Part shown: in pieces, positions 1 through 8,220 of the stretch
How the letters are laid out: each line of letters begins with the position of its first letter
Position numbering within the stretch: the first letter of the stretch is position 1
Source: Pseudomonas sp. dw_358
Lineage (GTDB): Bacteria > Pseudomonadota > Gammaproteobacteria > Pseudomonadales > Pseudomonadaceae
Direction: 5' to 3'
DNA: 64,000 nucleotides
NCBI RefSeq assembly: GCF_018449655.1
Contig: NZ_JAAVUX010000002.1
Span: 1-64,000 of the forward strand
Notes under the pieces: model-generated
Seen by the model: only the letters and a program-made list of their open reading frames with translations
Told to the model about the DNA's origin: nothing
Database searches by the model: none
Translations under genes and position numbers: made by a program

Positions 1-1
1 G

Positions 2-58
2 CCAGATCAACTGCGGATCGCGGCTGAAGTCGCGGCGGCGCTGTTGCCCGATGAATAA
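2..58 (+). CDS. C-terminal tail of a gene cut by the window edge
   Basis: An open frame enters from the left edge and stops at TAA (56-58). The visible 18 residues end in ...AAEVAAALLPDE, a helical, alanine-rich tail with ordinary composition. It is convergent with the amidase that ends at 113. Too little is present to name a family, and it could be a chance frame. Confidence 0.4.
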   Translation, partial: PDQLRIAAEVAAALLPDE

Positions 59-112
59 GCCTCGGATCCCCCATGATCCCCATCACGGGCTGCGCGCGCG
101 CCTACCGATGAT

Positions 113-1648
113 TCACCCCCGAGGCGGTTTCGGGAACACCCCACGTGCCGTTTCATAAGCCTGCGCCACCCGCAACGCCAAGGCATCCTGAAAGCGCGGC
201 GCGACGATCATCATTGCCACCGGCAAGCCGTCCGCCAGCCCTGCCGGAATCGACGTTGCCGGATGCCCGGTGAGGTCGAACGGCGCGGTGTTGGCCAGCA
301 TGTTCAGCGCTCCATGCACGTATTCCTCCACCGGCGCATCGGGCGCGGTGAGTTTGGTGGCCACGAACGGCATGGTCGGCATCACCAGCACATCGAAGTC
401 CTTGAGCGCCGCATCATATTGGCGGGTCAGTTCGGGCACCAGCATGCGGGCCTTGGCGTAGTAGGCGCCGTGCAGGTTTTTCAGGCTGTAGTGACCGGTC
501 AGCGCCACCGCGCGCACGCTGCTGGACAGCTGGTCGGCGTGCTCGCGGCGCTTGGCACCGTAGTAGCTCATGATGTCCGGGTCGTAGTAGCCCGCGACAT
601 TCATGCCGTAGCCGTTGCCCTGCAGCATCTGATACGCCGCACCGTCGGTGGCGATGACGTTCCACAGGTCCATGGCCACGCCGCGGTGCCAGGGTGCGCT
701 GGCCTCGCCCACGGTGGCGCCCAGGGCTTCGAGTTGTGCGACCGCTGCCTTGACCAGCGCGTCCACCTGCGGCTCGGACATCCCGGGGATGGCAAAGCCC
801 TCGCGCAGCACGCCGATGCGCAGGCCCGCCACGCCTTGGTCCAGCGTGGCCAGACAATCAACTGCCGGCGGGTTGTATTGGCGGGAATCGAGGCCGTCGG
901 CCCCGGCGATCACGTCGAGCATGGTCGCCACGTCGCGCACGTTATTGGCCATAGGCCCGACGTGGTCGATGGTGCGTTCGATGGGAAAGGCCCCGGTGTA
1001 AGGGACCAGGCTGTAAGTCGGCTTGTGGCCGACGATACCGCTCCATGCCGAGGGCATGCGGATCGAGCCACCCTGGTCGCCGCCGATGGCCATGTCGACC
1101 TCCTCAAGGGCCACCAGCACCGCACTGCCGCTGGACGAACCGCCGGCGTTGCGGGTCAGGTCCCAGGGGTTTTTCACCGCGCCACTGGCAGCGGTAAAGC
1201 TCGCCCCGGAGAAACACAGGTCTTCACAGACCGACTTGCCGACCACGGTCGCCCCAGCGGCCAGCAGACGCTTGACCACCGTGGCGTCCTCGGAAGGGAT
1301 GTAGCCATCCAGGGCCAGCGAGCCGTTGGCCATGGGCACCCCGGCCACCGAAACGTTGTCCTTGATGACCACGGTGCGCCCGGCTAGCGGGCCGGTGGCG
1401 GCCCCGGCAATGCGGGTCTTGACGTACCAGGCGCCGTGTTGGTTTTCGTTCGCCGTGGCCTTGCTGTATTCACGTTGGGGCGGTTGTTGCGCCACGCCTT
1501 CGGCGTAGAGACGGTCCACCGATTCGTAGCTGTTCAAGGTCTCGTCGGCGAGGTTGAGAAAGGCCTCCATCTGTTCGTCGGACAGGTGATAACCATGGTC
1601 TTGGGCGGCAATCAGAAAGTCGGCCTGGCTGGGACGTTTGATGCTCAT
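113..1648 (-). CDS. amidase signature family enzyme
   Basis: A 511-aa amidase-signature hydrolase, probably cytoplasmic, expected to hydrolyse an amide to acid plus ammonia. The Ser-cisSer-Lys triad is visible: the lysine in VVIKDN, the Gly/Ser loop GGSSSGSA and the nucleophile loop GGDQGGSIRMPS. Length and the N-terminal helical extension fit the AtzF/enantioselective-amidase branch rather than the nitrilase-fold AmiE. Start ATG at 1648 has GGAG eight bases upstream. It is the last gene downstream of the amiC-amiR pair, separated by a structured 182-nt leader, so amide-induced antitermination is likely. The exact amide cannot be read from sequence; the neighbouring urea genes make a small nitrogenous amide plausible. 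Confidence 0.9.
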   Translation of the reverse strand: MSIKRPSQADFLIAAQDHGYHLSDEQMEAFLNLADETLNSYESVDRLYAEGVAQQPPQREYSKATANENQHGAWYVKTRIAGAATGPLAGRTVVIKDNVSVAGVPMANGSLALDGYIPSEDATVVKRLLAAGATVVGKSVCEDLCFSGASFTAASGAVKNPWDLTRNAGGSSSGSAVLVALEEVDMAIGGDQGGSIRMPSAWSGIVGHKPTYSLVPYTGAFPIERTIDHVGPMANNVRDVATMLDVIAGADGLDSRQYNPPAVDCLATLDQGVAGLRIGVLREGFAIPGMSEPQVDALVKAAVAQLEALGATVGEASAPWHRGVAMDLWNVIATDGAAYQMLQGNGYGMNVAGYYDPDIMSYYGAKRREHADQLSSSVRAVALTGHYSLKNLHGAYYAKARMLVPELTRQYDAALKDFDVLVMPTMPFVATKLTAPDAPVEEYVHGALNMLANTAPFDLTGHPATSIPAGLADGLPVAMMIVAPRFQDALALRVAQAYETARGVFPKPPRG

Positions 1649-1830
1649 GGGCTTCTCCAGATATCAATGAGGACCGCCCGCGCTCGGGCAGTCGTTGATG
1701 CGAGCCGGGGCTGGCTCGTTCCGGAGGACCTCGTTGTCCATGCCGGTCACCGTGCGGTGTTCCATACCTGCCGAATCAGGGCGTATGGCAAACGTCCGTA
1801 CAGAAGAGGATCGCGCCTGCGGCGCCATGC
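1649..1830 (-). promoter_or_regulatory. structured leader between amiR and the amidase gene (possible ANTAR target)
   Basis: In the direction of the amidase mRNA three hairpins follow one another. The first, 1788-1762, has CCATAC/GTATGG outer arms and an inner stem CCTG/CAGG with a six-base loop ATTCGG. The second, 1718-1701, pairs CGAGCC with GGCTCG around a six-base loop AGCCCC. The third, 1693-1672, is a nine-pair stem GACTGCCCG/CGGGCGGTC ending 14 bases before the GGAG ribosome site. Two hexaloop hairpins starting with A ahead of a strong hairpin resemble ANTAR-responsive leaders, but loop position 4 is C rather than the usual G, and no U-run follows the last stem. Confidence 0.45.
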
Positions 1831-2463
1831 TCAGGAACAGGCTTGCTGAAACAGTTCGTGGGCCTTGACCAGCGCCTCGGCAATCTTTTCCACCGGCTCG
1901 CGCTTGGCCATGGCCTGGTCGCGCAAAGCGTTATAGGCATCGGTCTCCGACAGGCCCTTGGTCTCGATCAGAATCATCTTGGCTTGCTGCACGGTGCGCA
2001 TCACCGCCATGCGCCCCTCCAGGCGCTTCACATGTTTTTCCCGCTCCCGGGCCTTGCGCGCCTGGCTCAATGTCAGCGCCAGCGCCGCCAACAGGCCGAA
2101 GGACTTGACCGGCGAGGGGATCACCGAGCAGGCGTTAAGCTGCACCAGTGCCTCGACGATGATCGGGTTTTCGTAGGCGATCACCGGAATGATCGGCGGC
2201 GTGCTGACGTGCAGCAGCCACGGCGTGTTGGTGGACAGGCTTTCGGGCGAGACCGCCAGGACGATCACATCCACCTCGCTGACCAGCCGCTCCGGGACCG
2301 GCCACTGCACCTTCACCTGGCAACCGATGCGCTGCAATTGGGCGATCAGGTTGCGGCCGTCGTCATCATCGGGATGGATGACCAGCACGCTGATGTCGCG
2401 CAGATCCTTGATGCTGCCGGCGCTGTCACCGCGCAGGCGCTTTTTTGCAGCGCGCAAGGTCAT
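1831..2463 (-). CDS. amiR: AmiR-like ANTAR-domain antiterminator
   Basis: A 210-aa protein with an N-terminal pseudo-receiver (about residues 20-125), a coiled coil (about 130-155) and a C-terminal ANTAR helix bundle (VQQAKMILIETKG...AYNALRDQAM). ANTAR proteins bind leader RNA hairpins and prevent formation of a terminator. The receiver-like domain lacks an obvious phospho-acceptor pocket, as in AmiR, which is controlled by AmiC rather than by phosphorylation. Its ATG overlaps the amiC stop (ATGA), which implies coupled translation and complex formation. Candidate RNA targets are the leader upstream of the amidase and the terminator-bearing leader of urtA. Confidence 0.9.
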   Translation of the reverse strand: MTLRAAKKRLRGDSAGSIKDLRDISVLVIHPDDDDGRNLIAQLQRIGCQVKVQWPVPERLVSEVDVIVLAVSPESLSTNTPWLLHVSTPPIIPVIAYENPIIVEALVQLNACSVIPSPVKSFGLLAALALTLSQARKAREREKHVKRLEGRMAVMRTVQQAKMILIETKGLSETDAYNALRDQAMAKREPVEKIAEALVKAHELFQQACS

Positions 2464-3608
2464 GGGCGGCTCCCTGCCGGACTGGTCCAGTCGTTGAAGT
2501 TCGGCGCGATGGCGTAAGGGTCGGGTTTGAGGGCGCTCTGGCTTTCGTAGAGGATATCGAACTGGCCGTCGGCATTGGCCCGGCCGATGCGCGAAAACAG
2601 GTAGGTATGGTGGTTGTGGGCATCGATCTGCACCCGCCCCTGCGGCGCCTCGAATTGCAGACCGCCCATGGCATGGAGCACTGCTTCGACGTCGGTGCTG
2701 CCGGCCCGCAGGATGGCCTGAGCCAGCAGGTGCACCTGAAAATACGACGCTTCCCAGCAGCGATCGGTGACCTGATGCTGGCCGAACATGTCCCGGTACT
2801 GGGCGATGGTCTGATGGTTGAGGGGTGAATCCACCGACTGGAAATAGGTCGCGGCCGAAATATGCCCGGCGCCCAGGTGCACGCCCATCTGCTGAATGTC
2901 GGTCTCGCTGGTGGTGAGGCTGGCGATGGGCATCACCGCCGGATCGAAGCCCGCGTCGGCGTAGGCCTGATACAAGTGCGCCATGGTCTCGCCCACTACC
3001 GTGGAGAAAATGAACGAGGGTTTGAGCTCCCGAGCCTTGGCCATCAGCTTGGCAAAATCTTCGGGCCGGGCATTCTTCAGCGGCAGGTAATACTCGCCCA
3101 GCTTGGTGCCGCCGCGCTCGTACAGCAGGTCGCTCATCAGCCGGTTGGTTTCGTAGGGGTAGACGTACTCCGAACCGATCATCAGTACCCGGTTGCCGAA
3201 GTGGTCGAGCATGTAGCTGCCTAACGGCAAGGCATTGTGATTGGGGGTGGCACCGGTGTAGATGATGTTGGGGGAATATTCGAAGCCTTCGTAGTAGACC
3301 GGGTACATCAACAGGGCATCGTAGCGCTCGACCACCGGCAGCGCGGCCTTGCGTGTCGCCGAGGTGTAGCAGCCGAAGAAGAAGCGCAACTGCTCGTCGC
3401 GAATCAGCGACTCGATATGCAAGGCATACAGCGCCGGGGTCGAGTCGGGGTTGCGGGTGATCAATTCCAATGGCCGCCCCGCCACACCCCCGGCGGCGTT
3501 GATCTGCGCGATGGCGAACTGTGCGCCCCGTAGCGTCGAGCCCTCGGCCGCTGCCGTGACGCCGGTGTCGGAAAACAGACCGCCTATGCGAATCGCCTGG
3601 TCAACCAT
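2460..3608 (-). CDS. amiC: AmiC-like cytoplasmic amide/urea-binding sensor
   Basis: A 382-aa periplasmic-binding-protein fold of the AmiC/UrtA/FmdD type, without a signal peptide, so it acts in the cytoplasm. It begins directly with the first beta strand (IRIGGLFSDTGVTAAAE) and carries the family segment FFGCYTSATRKA. In P. aeruginosa AmiC holds AmiR inactive until an amide binds. The ATG at 3608 is preferred over an upstream in-frame TTG at 3617 because AAGG lies nine bases before it. It shares its fold with the urtA product across the divergent promoter, so the pair may sense the same or a related ligand (inference). Confidence 0.88.
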   Translation of the reverse strand: MVDQAIRIGGLFSDTGVTAAAEGSTLRGAQFAIAQINAAGGVAGRPLELITRNPDSTPALYALHIESLIRDEQLRFFFGCYTSATRKAALPVVERYDALLMYPVYYEGFEYSPNIIYTGATPNHNALPLGSYMLDHFGNRVLMIGSEYVYPYETNRLMSDLLYERGGTKLGEYYLPLKNARPEDFAKLMAKARELKPSFIFSTVVGETMAHLYQAYADAGFDPAVMPIASLTTSETDIQQMGVHLGAGHISAATYFQSVDSPLNHQTIAQYRDMFGQHQVTDRCWEASYFQVHLLAQAILRAGSTDVEAVLHAMGGLQFEAPQGRVQIDAHNHHTYLFSRIGRANADGQFDILYESQSALKPDPYAIAPNFNDWTSPAGSRP

Positions 3609-3888
3609 GCCTATCAACCTTGTTCAACGTGGGGTAAGACGCCCGCCCGAGGGCCAGCGTCTGCAAAACAATGCGAGGGTACAGGCCGATTGTGCCTGGG
3701 AGCTGGCGCGACAGCAGTGTCGGGACCAGTCGAGCGAGGGACCTTTCACACTTGCCGAGGGAGGGCGTGTGACAAGGGACCCTGCGAAGGGGTGTTGGTG
3801 TTATGGTATGCAGATAGTGGGCCAGCGCCCGGACCTTCGAGTATGGCCGCCGGCGGCCGTCGCGGTTATCGACGATGAGGCCCGCCAG
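3609..3888. other. non-coding upstream part of the amiC-urtA divergent region
   Basis: No convincing coding frame. It should contain the amiC promoter. A TCACAC...GTGTGA inverted repeat with a 15-base spacer lies around 3750-3775, and GGGACC occurs several times around it. No sigma-54 motif facing amiC was found. Confidence 0.5.
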
Positions 3889-3936
3889 CTCACATATTTG
3901 GTGCAGATCCAAACCCCACTGCGCCAAACCGGCGCA
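3889..3936 (+). promoter_or_regulatory. tandem NtrC-like enhancer sites
   Basis: The site at 3920-3936 reads TGCGCC-AAACC-GGCGCA, matching the NtrC consensus TGCACC-N5-GGTGCA with one symmetric change per half. A second site at 3889-3905 has a perfect right half GGTGCA and a weak left half. Their centres are 31 bp apart, three helical turns, and they lie about 60-100 bp upstream of the sigma-54 -24 element. Confidence 0.65.
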
Positions 3937-3994
3937 GGAAATTTTCCTCGCGCATATAGAAGCATTGCCCACCGCAAACACCCCCTCTCGCACT

Positions 3995-4010
3995 TGGCAC
4001 CGCCCTTGCT
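3995..4010 (+). promoter_or_regulatory. sigma-54 promoter of the urt-ure operon
   Basis: TGGCAC-CGCCC-TTGCT is an exact match to the core sigma-54 consensus with correct GG/GC spacing. The predicted transcript start is about 4021, giving a leader of roughly 185 nt before urtA. Confidence 0.85.
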
Positions 4011-4121
4011 AAGTCTCTCCTGACACTTCGCACCAGCTGTCTGCCCCGCGCCCCTTTGGCAAGCCGGGAGACACTTGGGGTACGACTGGATCGGACACAG
4101 CTGTCCCGCCAGATTCGGCAC

Positions 4122-4172
4122 AAAAAGCCTGACCTCTTGATCGAGCATTCGATCGAGACGTCGGGCTTTTTT
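4122..4172 (+). terminator. intrinsic terminator/attenuator in the urtA leader
   Basis: Outer arms AAAAAGCCTGAC (4122-4133) and GTCGGGCTTTTTT (4160-4172) enclose an inner hairpin GATCGA/TCGATC, and six T follow. It lies after the sigma-54 start and 33 bases before the urtA start. No gene ends just upstream on this strand, so it is best read as an attenuator. An ANTAR protein (AmiR) is the obvious candidate to relieve it. Confidence 0.75.
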
Positions 4173-4205
4173 CATTTTGTAGGCTTTCAAACCCTGGAGC
4201 GACGA

Positions 4206-5381
4206 ATGCACAACGATAAACGCCGTTTGATCAAACAGACCCTGTTGTTGGGGGCCTTCAGCCTGTTGCCGTTTGCCCTGACGAGCCAAGCCGCCGACAC
4301 CGTCAAGGTGGGCATCATCCAGTCCCTCACCGGCACCATGGCCATGAGCGAAACCTCGGTGGTGGACGCGGAAAAACTCGCCATCGAGCAGATCAACGCC
4401 AGCGGCGGTGTGCTGGGCAAGACCATCGAACCCATCGTCGAAGACGGCGCCAGCGATTGGCCGACCTACGCCGAGAAAGCCCGCAAGCTGCTCGAAAGCG
4501 ACCACGTTGCCGTGACCTTCGGCGCCTACACCTCGGCCTCGCGCAAGGCCGTGCTGCCGATCTTCGAGAAGGACAAGGGCCTGCTCTACTACCCGACCTT
4601 CTACGAAGGCCTGGAGAAGTCACCGAACATCATGTACGTCGGCGCCCTCGCCTCGCAGCAGACCATACCCGCAGTCAACTGGCTGATGGCCAACAAAGGC
4701 AAGAGCGTCTACCTGGTAGGCTCGGACTACATCTGGCCGCGCACCACCAACAAGCTGGCGCGCCTGGCCGTGAGCAAGGACGGCGGCTCCATCGTCGGCG
4801 AGGACTACGTGCCCCTGGGCGACATCGAGTTCTCCTCGGTGATCAACAAGATCAAGGCCGCCAAACCAGACATCGTGCTGTCGACCATCGTCGGCGGCTC
4901 CAACGTCGCCTTCTACAAACAGCTCAAGGCGGCGGGCATCGACAGCACTAACCAGACCCTGATGGGCCTGGCTGTCACCGAGGAGGAAGTGACCGGCATC
5001 GGCGCGGAAAACCTCACCGGCTTTCTCACCTGCATGAGCTACTTCCAAAGCCTGAAGAACCCGGTCAACGAGAAATTCGTCGCCGCCTTCAAGGCCCGCT
5101 ACGGCGCCAACCGGGTGATCGGTGATCCGATGGCCAGCGCCTACACCGCCGTGTACCTGTGGAAGAAAGCTGTGGAGAAAGCCGGCAGCTTCGACGTCCC
5201 GGCCGTCATTGCCGCCTCGTCCGACATGACCCTGGACGCGCCTGAAGGCGAGATCCGCGTGCACAAGGACAACCATCACCTGTGGACCCGCGCGCGTATC
5301 GGCACCATCAACGCCCAGGGCCAGGTCGACGTGATCTACGAATCCGAGCCGATCGAGCCCAACCCGTTTCCGAAAATCTGA
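4206..5381 (+). CDS. urtA: urea ABC transporter substrate-binding protein
   Basis: A 391-aa type-1 periplasmic binding protein. An N-terminal signal peptide (KRRLIKQTLLLGAFSLLPFA, cleavage near SQA-ADT) exports it to the periplasm. The family segment VTFGAYTSASRKA matches UrtA/AmiC-type binders, and the C-terminus ends ...YESEPIEPNPFPKI as UrtA proteins do. ATG at 4206 is chosen for GGAG six bases upstream and because it begins at the signal peptide; the frame is open further upstream through the terminator. It is first in urtABCDE, followed by a complete urease set, so urea is the likely ligand, though short amides are possible given the AmiC-like neighbour. Confidence 0.92.
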   Translation: MHNDKRRLIKQTLLLGAFSLLPFALTSQAADTVKVGIIQSLTGTMAMSETSVVDAEKLAIEQINASGGVLGKTIEPIVEDGASDWPTYAEKARKLLESDHVAVTFGAYTSASRKAVLPIFEKDKGLLYYPTFYEGLEKSPNIMYVGALASQQTIPAVNWLMANKGKSVYLVGSDYIWPRTTNKLARLAVSKDGGSIVGEDYVPLGDIEFSSVINKIKAAKPDIVLSTIVGGSNVAFYKQLKAAGIDSTNQTLMGLAVTEEEVTGIGAENLTGFLTCMSYFQSLKNPVNEKFVAAFKARYGANRVIGDPMASAYTAVYLWKKAVEKAGSFDVPAVIAASSDMTLDAPEGEIRVHKDNHHLWTRARIGTINAQGQVDVIYESEPIEPNPFPKI

Positions 5382-5449
5382 TCAAGCCCGGTGGGGCGTC
5401 GCTGCGGTGACGCCCCTGCCCTTCCACCTGCTGCGACAGGTACGCTTTG

Positions 5450-6352
5450 ATGACACTCGATATCTTGATCATGCAGGTCTTCAGCGGCTTCTCGCTGTTT
5501 TCCGTGCTGGTGCTGATGGCCCTCGGCCTGACCATTTCCTTCGGCCTGATGGGCGTCATCAACATGGCCCACGGCGAGTTGATGGCCATGGGTTCGTACA
5601 TGACCTACGTCACCTCGCTGGTGTTCCGGCACTACTTCCCGGCGCACATGGGCTGGTATTTCATCGTCGGCATCGGCGCGGCCTTTGTGGTGACCTTTGC
5701 TTTCGGCTACTTGCTGGAACGCTGCTTCATCCGCTTCATGTACAAGCGCCCGCTGGACACCCTGCTCGCCACCTGGGGCCTGTCAATGGTCTTGCAGCAG
5801 GTGTTCCGCCAGCTGTTCGGTCCCAAGGAAGTCAGCGTGCCCACTGTGGAATGGCTGCAAGGCGCGTGGAAAATCAGCCAAGGCCTGGAATTGCCCCTCA
5901 ACCGTATTTTCATCATCGGCCTGACCTTGGTGATCGCCGGCGCCGTGTTCCTGTTTCTGTACCGCAGCCGCTGGGGCCTGCGCATCCGCGCCGTGACCCA
6001 GAACCGCGCCATGGCCGGCGCCGCCGGAATCAACACCGCGCGGGTCGATGCGGTGACCTTCGCCCTGGGCTGCGGCCTGGCCGGTATTGCCGGCAGCTCG
6101 TTCACCATGCTCGCTTCCACCGGCCCGGTGAGCGGCCAGCAGTACCTGGTGGACACCTTCATCGTGGTGGTCTTCGGCGGTGTCGAGAGCCTGCTGGGCA
6201 CCTTCCTCTCGGCCTTTGCCATTGGCCAGACACAAGTGTCCCTGGAGTACCTGACGACCGGGTCGATGGCCAAGGCCATCACCCTGCTGGTGGTCATCGT
6301 GTTGCTGTTTTTCCGCCCCAACGGGCTGTTCGCCGCGAAAGTGAGACGCTGA
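5450..6352 (+). CDS. urtB: urea ABC transporter permease UrtB
   Basis: A 300-aa inner-membrane permease of the LivH type with about eight hydrophobic segments and the typical N-terminal stretch ALGLTISFGLMGVINMAHGE. The ATG at 5450 directly follows an in-frame TTG; ACAGG lies upstream. It pairs with UrtC to form the channel. Usual UrtB length is about 300 (without the long N-terminal domain that some UrtB proteins carry). Confidence 0.93.
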   Translation: MTLDILIMQVFSGFSLFSVLVLMALGLTISFGLMGVINMAHGELMAMGSYMTYVTSLVFRHYFPAHMGWYFIVGIGAAFVVTFAFGYLLERCFIRFMYKRPLDTLLATWGLSMVLQQVFRQLFGPKEVSVPTVEWLQGAWKISQGLELPLNRIFIIGLTLVIAGAVFLFLYRSRWGLRIRAVTQNRAMAGAAGINTARVDAVTFALGCGLAGIAGSSFTMLASTGPVSGQQYLVDTFIVVVFGGVESLLGTFLSAFAIGQTQVSLEYLTTGSMAKAITLLVVIVLLFFRPNGLFAAKVRR

Positions 6353-6353
6353 C

Positions 6354-7484
6354 ATGACCGATAAAACCCTCACCTCGTCGGGCCTGCCTGCCAGCGTGCG
6401 GCGCCAAGGCAGCTGGTTGGGCCTGATCGAACGTTACAGCCTGGCCTGGCTGGCGATTCTGCTGTTGGTGGTGCTGCCTCTGGCCCTGGGCGATTTTCGC
6501 CTGAGCCTGGCCGGCAAATACCTGAGCCTGGCGTTCTGCGCCGTGGGCATGGTGATGATCTGGGGCTACGGCGGGATCCTCAGCCTGGGCCAGGGGATCT
6601 TCTTCGGCCTCGGCAGCTACATGATGGCCATGTACCTCAAGCTCGACGCCACCGCCAGTGACGAAGCCGCCAGCGCCCTGGCCGCGCTGTACGGCTCGGC
6701 GCTGCCGGACTTCATGATCTGGAACAGCGTCGAGGCGCTGCCCTGGTGGTGGAAGCCGTTCCAGTCGCCGACCTTCACCGTCGCCGCCATCCTCATCATC
6801 CCGACCCTGCTGGCCTTCGTCCTCAGCTATGCCTACTTCAAGAAGCGAGTGGGCGGGGTGTACTTCTCGATCATCACCCTGGCGCTGGCGGCGATCATGT
6901 CGATCACCATCATCGGCCAGCAAGGCTACACCGGCGGCGTCAACGGCCTGACTGACTTCAAGAGTGTCTTTGGCCTGAGCCTGCAAGCGCCCCATGCCAC
7001 GCAGATTCTGTACTTGATCACCACGCTCATGCTGCTGGCCTGTGTCGCGGTGTGCGGGCTGATCCTGCGCAGCCGCCTGGGCAAAGTGGTGGTGGCCATC
7101 CGTGACCGCGAGGACCGGGTGCGTTTCTCCGGCTACAACACTGCGCTGTTCAAGGCCTTCATCTTTGCCGTGGCGGCGCTGATCTCGGCGCTCGGCGGTG
7201 TCATGTTCACCTTGCAGGTGGGCCTGGCCTCGCCGTCGCTGGTGGGCATCATCCCGTCCACGGAAATCGTCATCTATGCAGCGCTGGGTGGGCGCCTGTC
7301 GCTGGTGGGGGCGGTGTACGGCACGCTGTTGATCGGCGTCGCCCGCACCTACCTGTCGGAAAACTTCGTCAACTTCTGGCAATACTTCATGGGCTTTCTG
7401 TTCATGGGCGTGGTGCTGTTTCTGCCCACCGGCATCGCCGGATTGCTGCAACGCCTGCGCCATCGGCAGGAGGAACAACAATGA
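6354..7484 (+). CDS. urtC: urea ABC transporter permease UrtC
   Basis: A 376-aa LivM-type permease with multiple membrane helices. The central cytoplasmic loop segment VAIRDREDRVRFSGYNTALFK is the EAA-like coupling region. It starts one base after urtB and its end overlaps urtD by four bases, so it belongs to the same transcript. Confidence 0.93.
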   Translation: MTDKTLTSSGLPASVRRQGSWLGLIERYSLAWLAILLLVVLPLALGDFRLSLAGKYLSLAFCAVGMVMIWGYGGILSLGQGIFFGLGSYMMAMYLKLDATASDEAASALAALYGSALPDFMIWNSVEALPWWWKPFQSPTFTVAAILIIPTLLAFVLSYAYFKKRVGGVYFSIITLALAAIMSITIIGQQGYTGGVNGLTDFKSVFGLSLQAPHATQILYLITTLMLLACVAVCGLILRSRLGKVVVAIRDREDRVRFSGYNTALFKAFIFAVAALISALGGVMFTLQVGLASPSLVGIIPSTEIVIYAALGGRLSLVGAVYGTLLIGVARTYLSENFVNFWQYFMGFLFMGVVLFLPTGIAGLLQRLRHRQEEQQ

Positions 7485-8218
7485 CCGCCATGCTCCTGAG
7501 TGTCGAAGACCTGACCGTGTCGTTCGACGGTTTCAAGGCGGTGGACAGTCTCAACTTCTATGTCGAGGAAAACCAGGTACACGTGGTCATCGGCCCCAAC
7601 GGCGCCGGCAAGACGACCCTGCTCGACATGATCTGCGGCAAGACTCGCCCCAGTGCCGGCAGCATCCGCTTCAAGGATTTGCAGCTGGCCAACATGATCG
7701 AGTACCAGATCACCCGCGCCGGGGTGGGCCGCAAGTTCCAGAACCCGTCGGTGTACGAAGACCTGACCGTGCGCGAGAACCTCGACATTTCCTCCCCGGA
7801 CAAACGCGGGATTCTCAACTGCCTGTTCGCCCGCCACGACAAGGCCTTGCAGGCGGAGATCGAACAGACCGCCGAGATGATCTTTCTCCACGACCAGTTG
7901 GGCCGCAAGGCCGGCCTGCTGTCCCACGGCCAGAAGCAGTGGCTGGAGATCGGCATGCTGCTGATGCAGCGCCCTGAACTGTTGCTGCTGGACGAGCCGG
8001 TGGCCGGCATGAGCGCCGGTGAGCGTGAGAAGACCGCCGGCCTGCTCAAGCGCATCAGCCAAGGCCGCGCGATGGTCATCATCGAGCACGACATGGAGTT
8101 CGTGAAATCGGTGGCCGACAAGGTCACCGTCCTGCACCAGGGCAAGACCCTGGCCTTCGGCTCGATGGATCAAGTGCAGAGCGATCCTCGCGTCATCGAC
8201 GTCTACCTGGGGCACTGA
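7481..8218 (+). CDS. urtD: urea ABC transporter ATP-binding protein UrtD
   Basis: A 245-aa LivG-type ATPase. Walker A GPNGAGKTT is at about residues 38-46, the signature region reads LSHGQKQWLEIGMLL and Walker B LLLLDEP follows. The SHGQKQWLE form is typical of UrtD rather than amino-acid LivG. ATG at 7481 overlaps the urtC stop and has a strong AGGAGG site upstream. Confidence 0.93.
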   Translation: MTAMLLSVEDLTVSFDGFKAVDSLNFYVEENQVHVVIGPNGAGKTTLLDMICGKTRPSAGSIRFKDLQLANMIEYQITRAGVGRKFQNPSVYEDLTVRENLDISSPDKRGILNCLFARHDKALQAEIEQTAEMIFLHDQLGRKAGLLSHGQKQWLEIGMLLMQRPELLLLDEPVAGMSAGEREKTAGLLKRISQGRAMVIIEHDMEFVKSVADKVTVLHQGKTLAFGSMDQVQSDPRVIDVYLGH

Positions 8219-8220
8219 GC

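Noticed and set aside
1801..1830. Hairpin GCGCC-GCA-GGCGC just after the amiR stop as a terminator
   Set aside because: Short, without a T-run, and termination here would cut off the amidase gene; kept only as part of the leader.
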